Source: Betaproteobacteria bacterium (GTDB lineage: Bacteria > Pseudomonadota > Gammaproteobacteria > Burkholderiales > SG8-39). Taken from it: a stretch of 8,196 bases of DNA. The position numbers and the translations under genes are program-made. The notes beneath the pieces are model-generated. The model was not told where the DNA came from. It did no database searches and saw nothing but the letters and a program-made list of their open reading frames with translations. The stretch covers positions 1 through 8,196 of the forward strand of contig JAAOZY010000241.1 of assembly GCA_012274205.1 (NCBI GenBank), in the 5' to 3' direction. This document shows, in pieces, positions 1 to 5,670 of the stretch. Position 1 is the first letter of the stretch, and every line of letters starts with the position of its first letter.

Positions 1-1149
1 CAGTTCGGTCGCGCGCTCGATGCCGGCAACATTGTTGTTGAAATCGACGCCGCGCTCGAAGCGGTGCGCCGCATCGCTGGTGAAGTTGAAGCGGCGCGTG
101 CGCCCGGCTATCGCATCGGGAAAGAAGAACGCGGATTCGAGGAAGATATTCCTGCTGTCGGTTTCCGCCTTGGTTGAGTCCCCGCCCATAATGCCGGCGA
201 GTCCGATCGGGCCCGAGTCGTCGGTGATGCACAGCACATTCTCGTCCACCTCGACCGTCTGCTCATTCAGCAGCTTGACCCGCTCGCCCTTGCGTCCGAA
301 GCGCACGTCGATGCCGCCGGCAAGCTTGTCGAGGTCGTAGACGTGCAGTGGTCGCCCGAGTTCCAGCATGACGTAATTCGTCACGTCGACCAGCGCCGAG
401 ATCGAGCGCTGGCCGGAGCGCGCGAGGCGCTGCTTCATCCACTCGGGCACGGGTGCCGCGGCATCGACGTTGCGGATCACGCGGCCGGCGAAGCGGCCGC
501 AGCCGTCCGGCGCGGAGATCGTTACCGGATGCCGTCCCTTGCCTTGCGCCGCGACCGGCGTGATCGCAGGCGCTCTGAACGCGGCGCCGGTGATCGCGGC
601 CACTTCGCGCGCGACGCCGAGCAGGCTCAGGCAGTCGGCGCGGTTGGGGGTGAGCTTGAGCGTGAACAGGGTGTCGTCCAGGGACAGCACTTCGCGCACG
701 TCACGCCCGATCTGCGCATCAGCCGCGAGCGGCAGTATGCCGCTGTGGTCGTCGTCTATGCCCAGTTCTTTCGCCGAGCACAGCATGCCCTGGCTGTCCA
801 CACCGCGCAGGCTCGAACGCTTGATCTCGAAATCAGCCCCGTCTGCGCGGCTGAGCCGGGCGCCGACGAGCGCGCAGGGCACGCGCATACCGGCGGCCAC
901 GTTGGGCGCGCCGCACACGATGGACAGCGGCGCCGGCTCGCCCACGTTGACCCGGCACAGCGACAGGCGGTCCGCATTCGGGTGGCGCGAGACTTCGAGG
1001 ATTTCGGCTACAACGACGCCGGTGCATGGCGGCGCGGCCGGTTCCAGCGTCTCCACTTCGAGTCCCGCCATGGTAAGCGCGTGCGCCAGTTCCGCCGTGG
1101 ACAGGGACGGATCGACGAAACTGCGCAGCCAGCGTTCGGGGAATTTCAT
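1..1149 (-). CDS. pheT: Phenylalanyl-tRNA synthetase beta subunit, N-terminal 383 codons (runs off the window)
   Basis: PheT is the beta chain of the cytoplasmic alpha2beta2 enzyme that charges tRNA-Phe. Reading the minus strand by hand from the ATG at 1149 gives 383 uninterrupted codons to the window edge. The protein starts MKFPERWLRSF. The motif ALTMAGLEVE (about residues 24-33) is typical of PheT. The EMAP/OB-fold tRNA-binding region follows at about residues 44-150, with HPNADRLS, VCGAPN and GMRVPCA. LKLTPNRADCLSLLGVAREV (about 164-183) and the start of the B3/B4 editing domain with LVDVTNYVMLELGRPLHVYD (about 253-272) come next. GIMGG and the DSTK box lie near 319-326. The B5 and anticodon-binding parts lie outside the window. 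Its ATG overlaps the pheS TGA by four bases (ATGA), so the subunits are probably translationally coupled. No frameshift or stop was seen. Confidence 0.96.
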   Translation of the reverse strand, partial: MKFPERWLRSFVDPSLSTAELAHALTMAGLEVETLEPAAPPCTGVVVAEILEVSRHPNADRLSLCRVNVGEPAPLSIVCGAPNVAAGMRVPCALVGARLSRADGADFEIKRSSLRGVDSQGMLCSAKELGIDDDHSGILPLAADAQIGRDVREVLSLDDTLFTLKLTPNRADCLSLLGVAREVAAITGAAFRAPAITPVAAQGKGRHPVTISAPDGCGRFAGRVIRNVDAAAPVPEWMKQRLARSGQRSISALVDVTNYVMLELGRPLHVYDLDKLAGGIDVRFGRKGERVKLLNEQTVEVDENVLCITDDSGPIGLAGIMGGDSTKAETDSRNIFLESAFFFPDAIAGRTRRFNFTSDAAHRFERGVDFNNNVAGIERATEL

Positions 1150-2189
1150 GCGAACTGCTGCAGGAAACGCAGGTCGCCGTCGTAGAACAGGCGCAGGTCG
1201 TGGATGCCGTAGCGCAGCATCGCCAGGCGCTCGATGCCGGAGCCGAAGGCGAAGCCGATGTATTTTTCCGGATCGAGGCCGAAATTGCGGATCACCGCCG
1301 GATGCACCTGGCCGGCGCCGGAGATCTCCAGCCATTGGCCCTTGTTCGGCCCGGCGCCGAAAGCCATGTCGATTTCAGCCGAAGGCTCGGTGAAGGGAAA
1401 AAAGGACGGCCGAAAGCGCACCTCCAGCTCCTCGGTCTCGAAGAAACAGCGCAGGAAATCGGTGTACACGCCCTTCAGGTCGGCGAAACTGACATCCTCG
1501 TCTATCCACAGGCCTTCGACCTGGTGAAACATCGGCGAATGGGTGGCGTCGCTGTCGACGCGGTAGGTGCGCCCCGGCGCGATCACCTTGATCGGCGGCA
1601 CTTTCGCCGCATGGCGAAATCGTTCGACCCACATGCGCGCATAGCGCACCTGCATCGGGCTGGTGTGGGTGCGCAGCAGCAGCGGGCGCCCGGCCGCATC
1701 CTTGTTCTCGACGTAGAAGGTGTCCTGCATCGATCGCGCCGGATGGTTCTCCGGATTATTGAGCGCGGTGAAATTGTTCCAGTCGGTCTCGATCTCGGGC
1801 CCGTCGGCGACATCGAAGCCGATCGAGCGGAAGATGGCCTCGATGCGATCCTGCGTGCGCGTGAGCGGATGCAGGCGCCCGCGGCCGGCGCCTCGCCCGG
1901 GAAGCGTGACGTCGAGCGCCTCCTCGGCGAGGCGCGCATCGAGCTGCAGCCGCGCCAGCGCATCGCGCCGGCGCGCGAGCGCCGTTTCGAGGGTGTTCTT
2001 CGCCACGTTAATGCGGCTGCCGGCTTCGCGCCGCTCTTCGGCCGGCAGCTTGCCTAGCCGCTTGAGCATGTCGGTGAGCACGCCGGCCTTGCCGAGGAAG
2101 CGCGCTTTCGCCTGCTCCAGTTCTGCCGCATCGGTGATGCGCGCGAACTGCTCCAGGGCATCTCCGAGAATTTCTTCCAGATTGTCCAT
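1146..2189 (-). CDS. pheS: Phenylalanyl-tRNA synthetase alpha subunit
   Basis: PheS is the catalytic class II chain that forms Phe-AMP and transfers Phe to tRNA-Phe. The protein is 347 residues, slightly longer than the 327 of E. coli. Residues 1-95 are the N-terminal coiled-coil arm that contacts tRNA, rich in Glu, Arg and Leu. The catalytic core follows: HPLTRTQDRIEAIF (107-120), GFDVADGPEIETDWNNFTAL (124-143), RTHTSPMQVR (173-182), motif 2 with PGRTYR (205-210) and FHQVEG (221-226), the WLEISGAGQVHP strand (286-297), and motif 3 GFAFGSGIERLAML (312-325). Ala314 matches the Phe-pocket Ala294 of E. coli PheS. I chose the ATG at 2189 because AGGA (2197-2200) sits 7 bases upstream. The in-frame GTG at 2195 would lie almost on that site. 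The gene overlaps pheT and follows a 161-base spacer with a possible attenuator. Confidence 0.97.
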   Translation of the reverse strand: MDNLEEILGDALEQFARITDAAELEQAKARFLGKAGVLTDMLKRLGKLPAEERREAGSRINVAKNTLETALARRRDALARLQLDARLAEEALDVTLPGRGAGRGRLHPLTRTQDRIEAIFRSIGFDVADGPEIETDWNNFTALNNPENHPARSMQDTFYVENKDAAGRPLLLRTHTSPMQVRYARMWVERFRHAAKVPPIKVIAPGRTYRVDSDATHSPMFHQVEGLWIDEDVSFADLKGVYTDFLRCFFETEELEVRFRPSFFPFTEPSAEIDMAFGAGPNKGQWLEISGAGQVHPAVIRNFGLDPEKYIGFAFGSGIERLAMLRYGIHDLRLFYDGDLRFLQQFA

Positions 2190-2196
2190 TCTCACG

Positions 2197-2200
2197 TCCT
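2197..2200 (-). promoter_or_regulatory. pheS Shine-Dalgarno that decides the start
   Basis: AGGA on the minus strand lies 7 bases before the ATG at 2189 but only 1 base before the alternative in-frame GTG at 2195. This favours the ATG as the pheS start. Confidence 0.7.
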
Positions 2201-2232
2201 AGGCCAATCTATTGGCGTCCGGCGCACTGCCA

Positions 2233-2273
2233 GGCGCAAACTTGCGAACGGTCCGCGCCAGCCCTAAGCGCGG
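2233..2273 (-). promoter_or_regulatory. Mutually exclusive hairpins in the pheS leader
   Basis: On the minus strand, CCGCGC (2268-2273) can pair with GCGCGG (2253-2258), leaving a 9-base loop that contains the stop codon of the candidate leader peptide. Alternatively, GGCGCGGA (2252-2259) can pair with TTTGCGCC (2233-2240), with two G-U pairs. The two stems compete for the same middle segment, which is the arrangement expected of 1:2 versus 2:3 pairing in an attenuator. No T-run follows either stem, so neither is itself an intrinsic terminator. In such GC-rich DNA, chance pairing is a real possibility. Confidence 0.35.
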
Positions 2274-2305
2274 GCGGTCCCAAAAAAAGAAAAGAGGCTA
2301 ATCAT
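2264..2305 (-). CDS. Candidate Phe-containing leader peptide of pheST, MISLFSFFGTARA
   Basis: A 13-codon frame lies between rplT and pheS: ATG at 2305, TAG at 2266-2264. It encodes MISLFSFFGTARA, with three Phe codons (all TTT) within four positions. A perfect 7-base Shine-Dalgarno, AAGGAGG (2310-2316), precedes it by 4 bases, slightly short but usable. E. coli has a Phe-rich leader peptide (pheM) at the same place, between rplT and pheS, where it mediates attenuation by charged tRNA-Phe. Here the peptide overlaps the intrinsic terminator: the Shine-Dalgarno is in the stem, the ATG in the loop, and the Phe codons are the T-run. The counter-argument is that any terminator T-run reads as Phe, and a stem ending in CCTCTTTT forces a purine-rich opposite arm that resembles a Shine-Dalgarno. 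The frame could therefore be accidental. Confidence 0.45.
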   Translation of the reverse strand: MISLFSFFGTARA

Positions 2306-2317
2306 TTAGCCTCCTTT
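2282..2317 (-). terminator. Intrinsic terminator or attenuator after rplT, before pheS
   Basis: On the minus strand, GAGGCTAA (2306-2313) and TTAGCCTC (2294-2301) form a perfect 8-bp stem around the loop ATGA. The stem can extend by one G-U and three A-U pairs to 12 bp (2290-2317). It is followed by TTTTCTTTTTTT (2282-2293). This is a textbook rho-independent terminator downstream of rplT. Because pheST follows in the same direction and no good promoter is visible between them, partial read-through (attenuation) is likely. The stem also contains the ribosome binding site of the candidate leader peptide. Confidence 0.85.
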
Positions 2318-2350
2318 CACGATGACGCGCTTGAACCCCGCGCGGCCGCC

Positions 2351-2728
2351 TTACTTGGACGCCGCGCTGGCCGGCGGCAGCACTGCCTTCGCCTGCTCCG
2401 CGAACTTGGCGAACGCCGCCATGTCGGTCACGGCCAGGTCGGCAAGGACCTTGCGGTCCACTTCGATTTCGGCCCGCTTCAGGCCGTTCATGAAAAGGCT
2501 GTAGGAGAGGCCGCACTCGCGCGCCGCCGCATTGATGCGCGCAATCCACAGCGCGCGGAACACGCGCTTCTTGGTCCTGCGGTCGCGATAGGCATACTGG
2601 CCGGCCTTCATCACCGCTTCTTTGGCGATGCGGAACACGCTGCCGCGGCGGCCGCGGAAGCCCTTGGCCAGATCCATTACTTTCTTGTGGCGGGCGCTTG
2701 CCGTTACTCCACGTTTGACTCTAGGCAT
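2351..2728 (-). CDS. rplT: 50S ribosomal protein L20
   Basis: L20 binds 23S rRNA early in 50S assembly, and in E. coli it represses translation of its own rpmI-rplT message. The protein is 125 residues, against 118 in E. coli, with a short Ala/Ser/Lys tail (KAVLPPASAASK). The N-terminal half is the very basic extension: PRVKRGVTASARHKKVMDLA, then KGFRGRRGSVFRIAKEAVMK (about residues 23-42). It is followed by YAYRDRRTKKRVFRALWIAR and NAAARECGLSYSLFMNGLK, the globular RNA-binding part. The Shine-Dalgarno AAGGAG (2737-2742) overlaps the TAA stop of rpmI and lies 8 bases from the ATG, so the two genes are tightly linked. A strong terminator hairpin lies just downstream. Confidence 0.97.
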   Translation of the reverse strand: MPRVKRGVTASARHKKVMDLAKGFRGRRGSVFRIAKEAVMKAGQYAYRDRRTKKRVFRALWIARINAAARECGLSYSLFMNGLKRAEIEVDRKVLADLAVTDMAAFAKFAEQAKAVLPPASAASK

Positions 2729-2740
2729 GGCTTTTTCTCC

Positions 2741-2938
2741 TTAACCGTTGGGAAGCATCGCGCGCACGGAGCGCAGGTTGCTCGCATCGACCATCGACGT
2801 GCCGCGCATATTGCGCTTGCGCTTGGTGGTCTTCTTGGTAAGGATGTGCCGCAGGAACGCTTTCGTGCGTTTTATCCCGCCGCTGCCTTGGATGCGAAAG
2901 CGCTTGGCAGCGCTCCGCTTGGTCTTCATCTTGGGCAT
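2741..2938 (-). CDS. rpmI: 50S ribosomal protein L35
   Basis: L35 is a small basic protein of the large ribosomal subunit. The 65-residue length is the usual one. MPKMKTKRSAAKRFRIQGSG is the family signature at the N terminus, followed by GGIKRTKAFLRHILTKKTTK and a C-terminal segment ending VRAMLPNG. The start ATG at 2938 has GGAG (2944-2947) with a 5-base spacer. Twelve bases separate it from rplT. Upstream is a 150-base structured spacer after infC. By analogy with E. coli, this would be where L20 controls rpmI and, through coupling, rplT. Confidence 0.96.
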   Translation of the reverse strand: MPKMKTKRSAAKRFRIQGSGGIKRTKAFLRHILTKKTTKRKRNMRGTSMVDASNLRSVRAMLPNG

Positions 2939-2949
2939 GACTACTCCTG

Positions 2950-2998
2950 GCTCTTATATGGCGGCAGGTGTCCCCCGATGGGAGAGCTTGTTGACCTG
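2950..2998 (-). promoter_or_regulatory. Alternative RNA pairings just upstream of the rpmI ribosome binding site
   Basis: In the minus-strand transcript, TCTCCC (2980-2985) can pair with GGGGGA (2971-2976) around a 3-base loop, enclosed by CAGGT (2994-2998) with ACCTG (2965-2969). Alternatively, GCTCT (2983-2987) can pair with AGAGC (2950-2954), directly abutting the Shine-Dalgarno at 2944-2947. The two foldings share bases 2983-2985 and exclude each other. That is suggestive of a switch controlling rpmI translation. The stems are short, so this is inference only. Confidence 0.35.
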
Positions 2999-3013
2999 TA
3001 CACCACTTGTTTT

Positions 3014-3037
3014 CCGTTCCGGGCGAACCCGGAACGG
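3014..3037 (-). promoter_or_regulatory. Perfect 10-bp hairpin in the infC-rpmI spacer (TTCG loop)
   Basis: On the minus strand, CCGTTCCGGG and CCCGGAACGG pair perfectly over 10 bp around a TTCG tetraloop. The next bases are GGAAAACAAG (partly within the arm), with no T-run on either strand, so it is not an intrinsic terminator. It lies about 75 bases upstream of the rpmI start. Candidate roles are part of an L20 operator, an RNase processing site, or an mRNA-stabilising structure. Confidence 0.6.
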
Positions 3038-3044
3038 TGCTGCA

Positions 3045-3071
3045 CGGAAGGATCGGACGCGGATCCTTCCG
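3045..3071 (-). promoter_or_regulatory. Perfect 10-bp hairpin shortly after the infC stop
   Basis: CGGAAGGATC (3045-3054, plus-strand reading) and GATCCTTCCG (3062-3071) are exact reverse complements separated by 7 bases. In the transcript this hairpin forms 17 bases after the infC stop codon and just before the TTCG-loop hairpin. No T-run follows, so termination is unlikely. The role is unknown; an L20 operator element or RNase III/E processing site is possible. Confidence 0.6.
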
Positions 3072-3088
3072 CAAACCGGCCGCGAACT

Positions 3089-3640
3089 CTATTTCGCCGC
3101 TGGTTCTGTTTTCTTCTTTACCACCACCTTCTTCGGCCCCAGCACCATCACCAGCTGGCGCCCTTCCATCTTCGGGTACTGTTCCACCACGCCGTGCTCG
3201 ACCAGATCGTTCTTCACCCGCTCGATCAGCCGGTGGCCGAATTCCTGGTGCGCCATCTCGCGTCCGCGAAAGCGCAGCGTGACCTTGGTCTTGTCGCCTT
3301 CGTCGAGGAACTTCATCAGATTGCGCAGCTTGATCTGGTAATCGCCTTCGTCGGTGCCGGGCCGGAACTTCACTTCCTTGACCTGAATCTGCTTCTGCTT
3401 GAGCTTCGCCTCGTGCGCCTTCTTGGCTTCACGGTACTTGAATTTGCCGAAGTCCATCAGCTTGCACACGGGAGGAACCGCCGTCGGCGCGATTTCCACC
3501 AGATCCACTTCCAACTCCTCGGCTCGCCGCATCGCATCCGCGATCGGCACCACGCCCAACTGCTCGCCCTCGGTGCCGACAAGACGGATTTCGGGTGCGG
3601 TTATTTCAGTGTTGAGGCGCTGCGCTTTTTCCTGAGCGAT
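3089..3640 (-). CDS. infC: Translation initiation factor IF3, starting at a non-canonical ATC codon
   Basis: IF3 binds the 30S subunit, prevents 50S joining and rejects non-standard start codons. From ATC at 3640 the protein is 183 residues (E. coli 180). Order: N-terminal domain (about 1-75) with RLNTEITAPEIRL (8-20) and the signature PPVCKLMDFGKFKY (56-69); basic helical linker (about 70-90, REAKKAHEAKLKQKQ); C-terminal 30S-binding domain with EVKFRPGTDEGDY (89-101) and VTLRFRGREMAHQEFGHRL (120-138); and a lysine-rich tail. No ATG, GTG or TTG lies between the upstream in-frame TAG (3665-3667) and residue 28. The first TTG (3559) would delete the conserved N terminus. ATC has GGAG 7 bases upstream. 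Known E. coli infC uses ATT and is autoregulated through it, so the same is inferred here. The gap from thrS is 24 bases, and both genes are in the same frame. Confidence 0.95.
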   Translation of the reverse strand: MAQEKAQRLNTEITAPEIRLVGTEGEQLGVVPIADAMRRAEELEVDLVEIAPTAVPPVCKLMDFGKFKYREAKKAHEAKLKQKQIQVKEVKFRPGTDEGDYQIKLRNLMKFLDEGDKTKVTLRFRGREMAHQEFGHRLIERVKNDLVEHGVVEQYPKMEGRQLVMVLGPKKVVVKKKTEPAAK

Positions 3641-3647
3641 GTCGTTT

Positions 3648-3651
3648 CTCC
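3648..3651 (-). promoter_or_regulatory. infC Shine-Dalgarno that fixes the ATC start
   Basis: GGAG on the minus strand lies 7 bases upstream of the ATC codon at 3640. The only other near-start codon in frame, ATT at 3656-3658, lies upstream of this site. The ATC is therefore the only candidate with correct spacing that preserves the conserved N terminus. Confidence 0.85.
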
Positions 3652-3664
3652 AAAAAATTAATGA

Positions 3665-5578
3665 CTAGGCCGCGCTGCCCACGCGCGCCTCCTGCCTGAG
3701 GCGGCCGATGAAGTCAGCGAGCGTCATCTGCCCGAGGTCCTCACCGCGGCGGGTTCGCACGGCCACTTTGGAAGCTGCCTTCTCCTGCTCGCCAACAATC
3801 AGCTGGTAGGGCAACTTCTGCATTCTATGTTCCCGTATTTTATAGGTTATTTTCTCATTACGCAAATCGGCTTCGGCACGGAAACCGGCGCGGCGCAGTT
3901 CGGCCGCCACCGCGGCCGTGTATTCAGCCTGCCCGCCCGAGATATTCAGCGCCACCACCTGCAGCGGCGCGAGCCACAGGGGCATCGCCCCGGCGTAATG
4001 TTCGATGAGAATGCCGATAAACCGCTCCATCGAGCCGACGATGGCCCGGTGCAGCATGACCGGCACCTTGCGCGTGTTGTCCTCGGCCACGTATTCCGCC
4101 CCCAGACGCCCGGGCATGGAGAAATCCACCTGCATCGTGCCGCATTGCCAGGAGCGTCCGATATTGTCCTTCAGGTGGTATTCGATCTTGGGCCCGTAGA
4201 ACGCACCCTCCCCCGGCAGCATCGCGTAGGGCACACCGCTTTCACGCAGCGACTCGGCCAGCGCATGCTCCGCCTTGTCCCACAGCTCGTCCGCGCCGAC
4301 GCGCTTGTCCGGCCGCGTGGCCAGCTTGTACATGATTTCGGTAAAACCGAAATCCGCATAGACCTTCTGCAGCAGCGCGGTATAGGCGACGCATTCGGAC
4401 AGGATCTGGTCCTCGGTGCAGAAAATATGGCCGTCGTCCTGGGTGAATGCGCGGATGCGCATGATGCCGTGCAGCGCGCCCGAAGCCTCATTGCGGTGGC
4501 AGGCGCCGAATTCACCATAGCGCAGCGGCAGTTCGCGATAGCTGCGCAGGCCGGCGTTGTAGATCTGGATGTGACCCGGGCAGTTCATCGGCTTCACCGC
4601 GTAGGTGCGCTTTTCCGACTCGGTGGTAAACATGTTCTCGCGGTAGTTCTCCCAGTGGCCGGACTTCTCCCACAGGCTGCGATCGAGGATCTGCGGGCAG
4701 CGCACTTCCTGGTAGCCGTTGTCGCGATACACACGCCGCATGTACTGCTCTACCTGCTGCCACAGCGTCCATCCCCTGGGGTGCCAGAACACCATGCCCG
4801 GCGCCTCTTCCTGCATGTGGAACAGATCGAGTTGCGTGGCAAGCTTGCGGTGGTCGCGCTTCTCCGCCTCCTCCAGCATGTGCAGATATGCGTCCTGCTC
4901 GTCCTTTTTCGCCCATGCGGTGCCGTAGATGCGCTGCAGCATCTCGTTCTTCGAGTCGCCGCGCCAGTAGGCGCCCGCGACTTTCATCAGCTTGAACACC
5001 TTGAGCTTGCCGGTGGAGGGCACATGCGGCCCGCGGCACAGATCGATGAAATCGCCCTCGCGATACAGGCCGATCTCCTGATCGTCCGGAATCGACGCGA
5101 TAATCTCGGCCTTGTAATGCTCGCCCATGCCCTTGAACAGCGCCACCGCCTGATCGCGTGGCAACACCTCGCGTGTCACCGGGTAGTCCTTCTTTGCCAG
5201 CTCGGACATCTTCGTTTCGATCGCAGCGAGATCCTCCGGCGTGAATGGCCGCTTGTAGGAAAAGTCATAGTAAAAGCCGTTCTCGATCACCGGTCCGATG
5301 GTGACCTGGGCATCGGGGAACAGCGTCTTCACCGCATAGGCGAGCAAGTGCGCCGTGGAATGGCGAATGATGCCCAGGCCGTCCGGGTCGCGATCGGTGA
5401 CGATAGCGAGCTCGGCATCGGCGTGGATGCGAAACGAGGTATCGACCAGCCTGCCGTCGACGCGGCCGGCCAGCGCCGCCTTGGCCAGGCCGGGTCCGAT
5501 GCTGGCGGCAACCTCGGCCACCGTCACCGCTTGGGGAAACTGACGGACGGAACCGTCAGGCAGCTTTATGTTGGGCAT
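3665..5578 (-). CDS. thrS: Threonyl-tRNA synthetase
   Basis: Class II synthetase that charges tRNA-Thr and edits Ser-tRNA-Thr in the cytoplasm. The 637 residues (E. coli 642) keep every expected block. These are: the TGS domain (1-61); the editing domain with HSTAH (His73, His77) and CRGPH (Cys181, His185); the catalytic core with MNCPGH (331-336), motif 2 ACHRNEASGALHG (359-371, Arg362), QDDGHIF (380-386) and motif 3 LHRAIVGSMERF (509-520, Arg519); and the anticodon-binding domain (about 535-637). The zinc ligands are Cys333, His384 and His510, one residue offset from E. coli. The start ATG (5578) gives the canonical MPNIKLPDGS, but no strong Shine-Dalgarno is visible; only a weak GAAG lies close by. 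The gene sits just after the frd terminator and 24 bases before infC. An AT-rich patch at 3825-3870 carries rare ATA and AGA codons and a candidate promoter. Confidence 0.98.
   Translation of the reverse strand: MPNIKLPDGSVRQFPQAVTVAEVAASIGPGLAKAALAGRVDGRLVDTSFRIHADAELAIVTDRDPDGLGIIRHSTAHLLAYAVKTLFPDAQVTIGPVIENGFYYDFSYKRPFTPEDLAAIETKMSELAKKDYPVTREVLPRDQAVALFKGMGEHYKAEIIASIPDDQEIGLYREGDFIDLCRGPHVPSTGKLKVFKLMKVAGAYWRGDSKNEMLQRIYGTAWAKKDEQDAYLHMLEEAEKRDHRKLATQLDLFHMQEEAPGMVFWHPRGWTLWQQVEQYMRRVYRDNGYQEVRCPQILDRSLWEKSGHWENYRENMFTTESEKRTYAVKPMNCPGHIQIYNAGLRSYRELPLRYGEFGACHRNEASGALHGIMRIRAFTQDDGHIFCTEDQILSECVAYTALLQKVYADFGFTEIMYKLATRPDKRVGADELWDKAEHALAESLRESGVPYAMLPGEGAFYGPKIEYHLKDNIGRSWQCGTMQVDFSMPGRLGAEYVAEDNTRKVPVMLHRAIVGSMERFIGILIEHYAGAMPLWLAPLQVVALNISGGQAEYTAAVAAELRRAGFRAEADLRNEKITYKIREHRMQKLPYQLIVGEQEKAASKVAVRTRRGEDLGQMTLADFIGRLRQEARVGSAA
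3837..3865 (-). promoter_or_regulatory. Candidate sigma70-type promoter inside thrS for the infC operon
   Basis: On the minus strand, TTGCGT (3860-3865) and TAAAAT (3837-3842) are separated by exactly 17 bases. They match the -35 consensus at 3 of 6 and the -10 consensus at 5 of 6 positions. They lie in a local AT-rich patch of an otherwise GC-rich gene, where thrS uses ATA twice and AGA once within a few codons. Transcription would begin about 190 bases before infC. E. coli infC is known to be transcribed from promoters inside thrS, so location supports the call; strength is unknown. Confidence 0.42.
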
Positions 5579-5600
5579 AGCTTCGCAATCGCAATTCTAG

Positions 5601-5628
5601 AATAAAAAAGGTGCGGACTCGCCGCACC
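5601..5628 (-). terminator. Intrinsic terminator of the frdABCD operon
   Basis: On the minus strand, GGTGCGG (5622-5628) and CCGCACC (5610-5616) form a 7-bp GC-rich stem around CGAGT, followed by TTTTTTATT (5601-5609). It lies 42 bases after the frdD stop and ends 22 bases before the thrS ATG. On the plus strand no T-run follows, so it acts on leftward transcription. Because it is so close to thrS, it could also serve as a leader terminator that limits read-through into thrS. Confidence 0.85.
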
Positions 5629-5670
5629 CTCTTTCGACAAATACACTTGTGCAGTGGCGCGGGCGCGGTC

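Noticed and set aside
343..2057. Long plus-strand frames opposite pheT and pheS (343-1185, 470-1393, 1200-2057)
   Set aside because: Antisense shadows of pheT and pheS with Arg/Ala-rich low-complexity translations and no family motif.
1146..2195. pheS start at GTG 2195
   Set aside because: The Shine-Dalgarno AGGA would be 1 base from this GTG but is 7 bases from the ATG at 2189.
2190..2250. pheS-proximal promoter (CAATAG/TAGATT as a -10 region)
   Set aside because: No -35-like element at an acceptable spacing. The short palindrome GCCAATAGATTGGC has no other support.
3014..3071. The two infC-rpmI hairpins as intrinsic terminators
   Set aside because: Neither is followed by a T-run on either strand.
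2721..3074. 117-codon minus-strand frame across the infC-rpmI spacer and rpmI
   Set aside because: It is out of frame with rpmI, which has clear L35 identity, and its translation has no recognisable features.
3089..3559. infC start at TTG 3559
   Set aside because: It removes the conserved IF3 N terminus (RLNTEITAPEIRL region) and has no suitable Shine-Dalgarno. The ATC at 3640 explains both.
3827..5605. 592-codon open frame on the plus strand
   Set aside because: It is exactly antisense to thrS, whose motifs are unmistakable. Long antisense frames are expected in GC-rich codon-biased genes. The product is His/Arg/Leu-rich with no recognisable domain.
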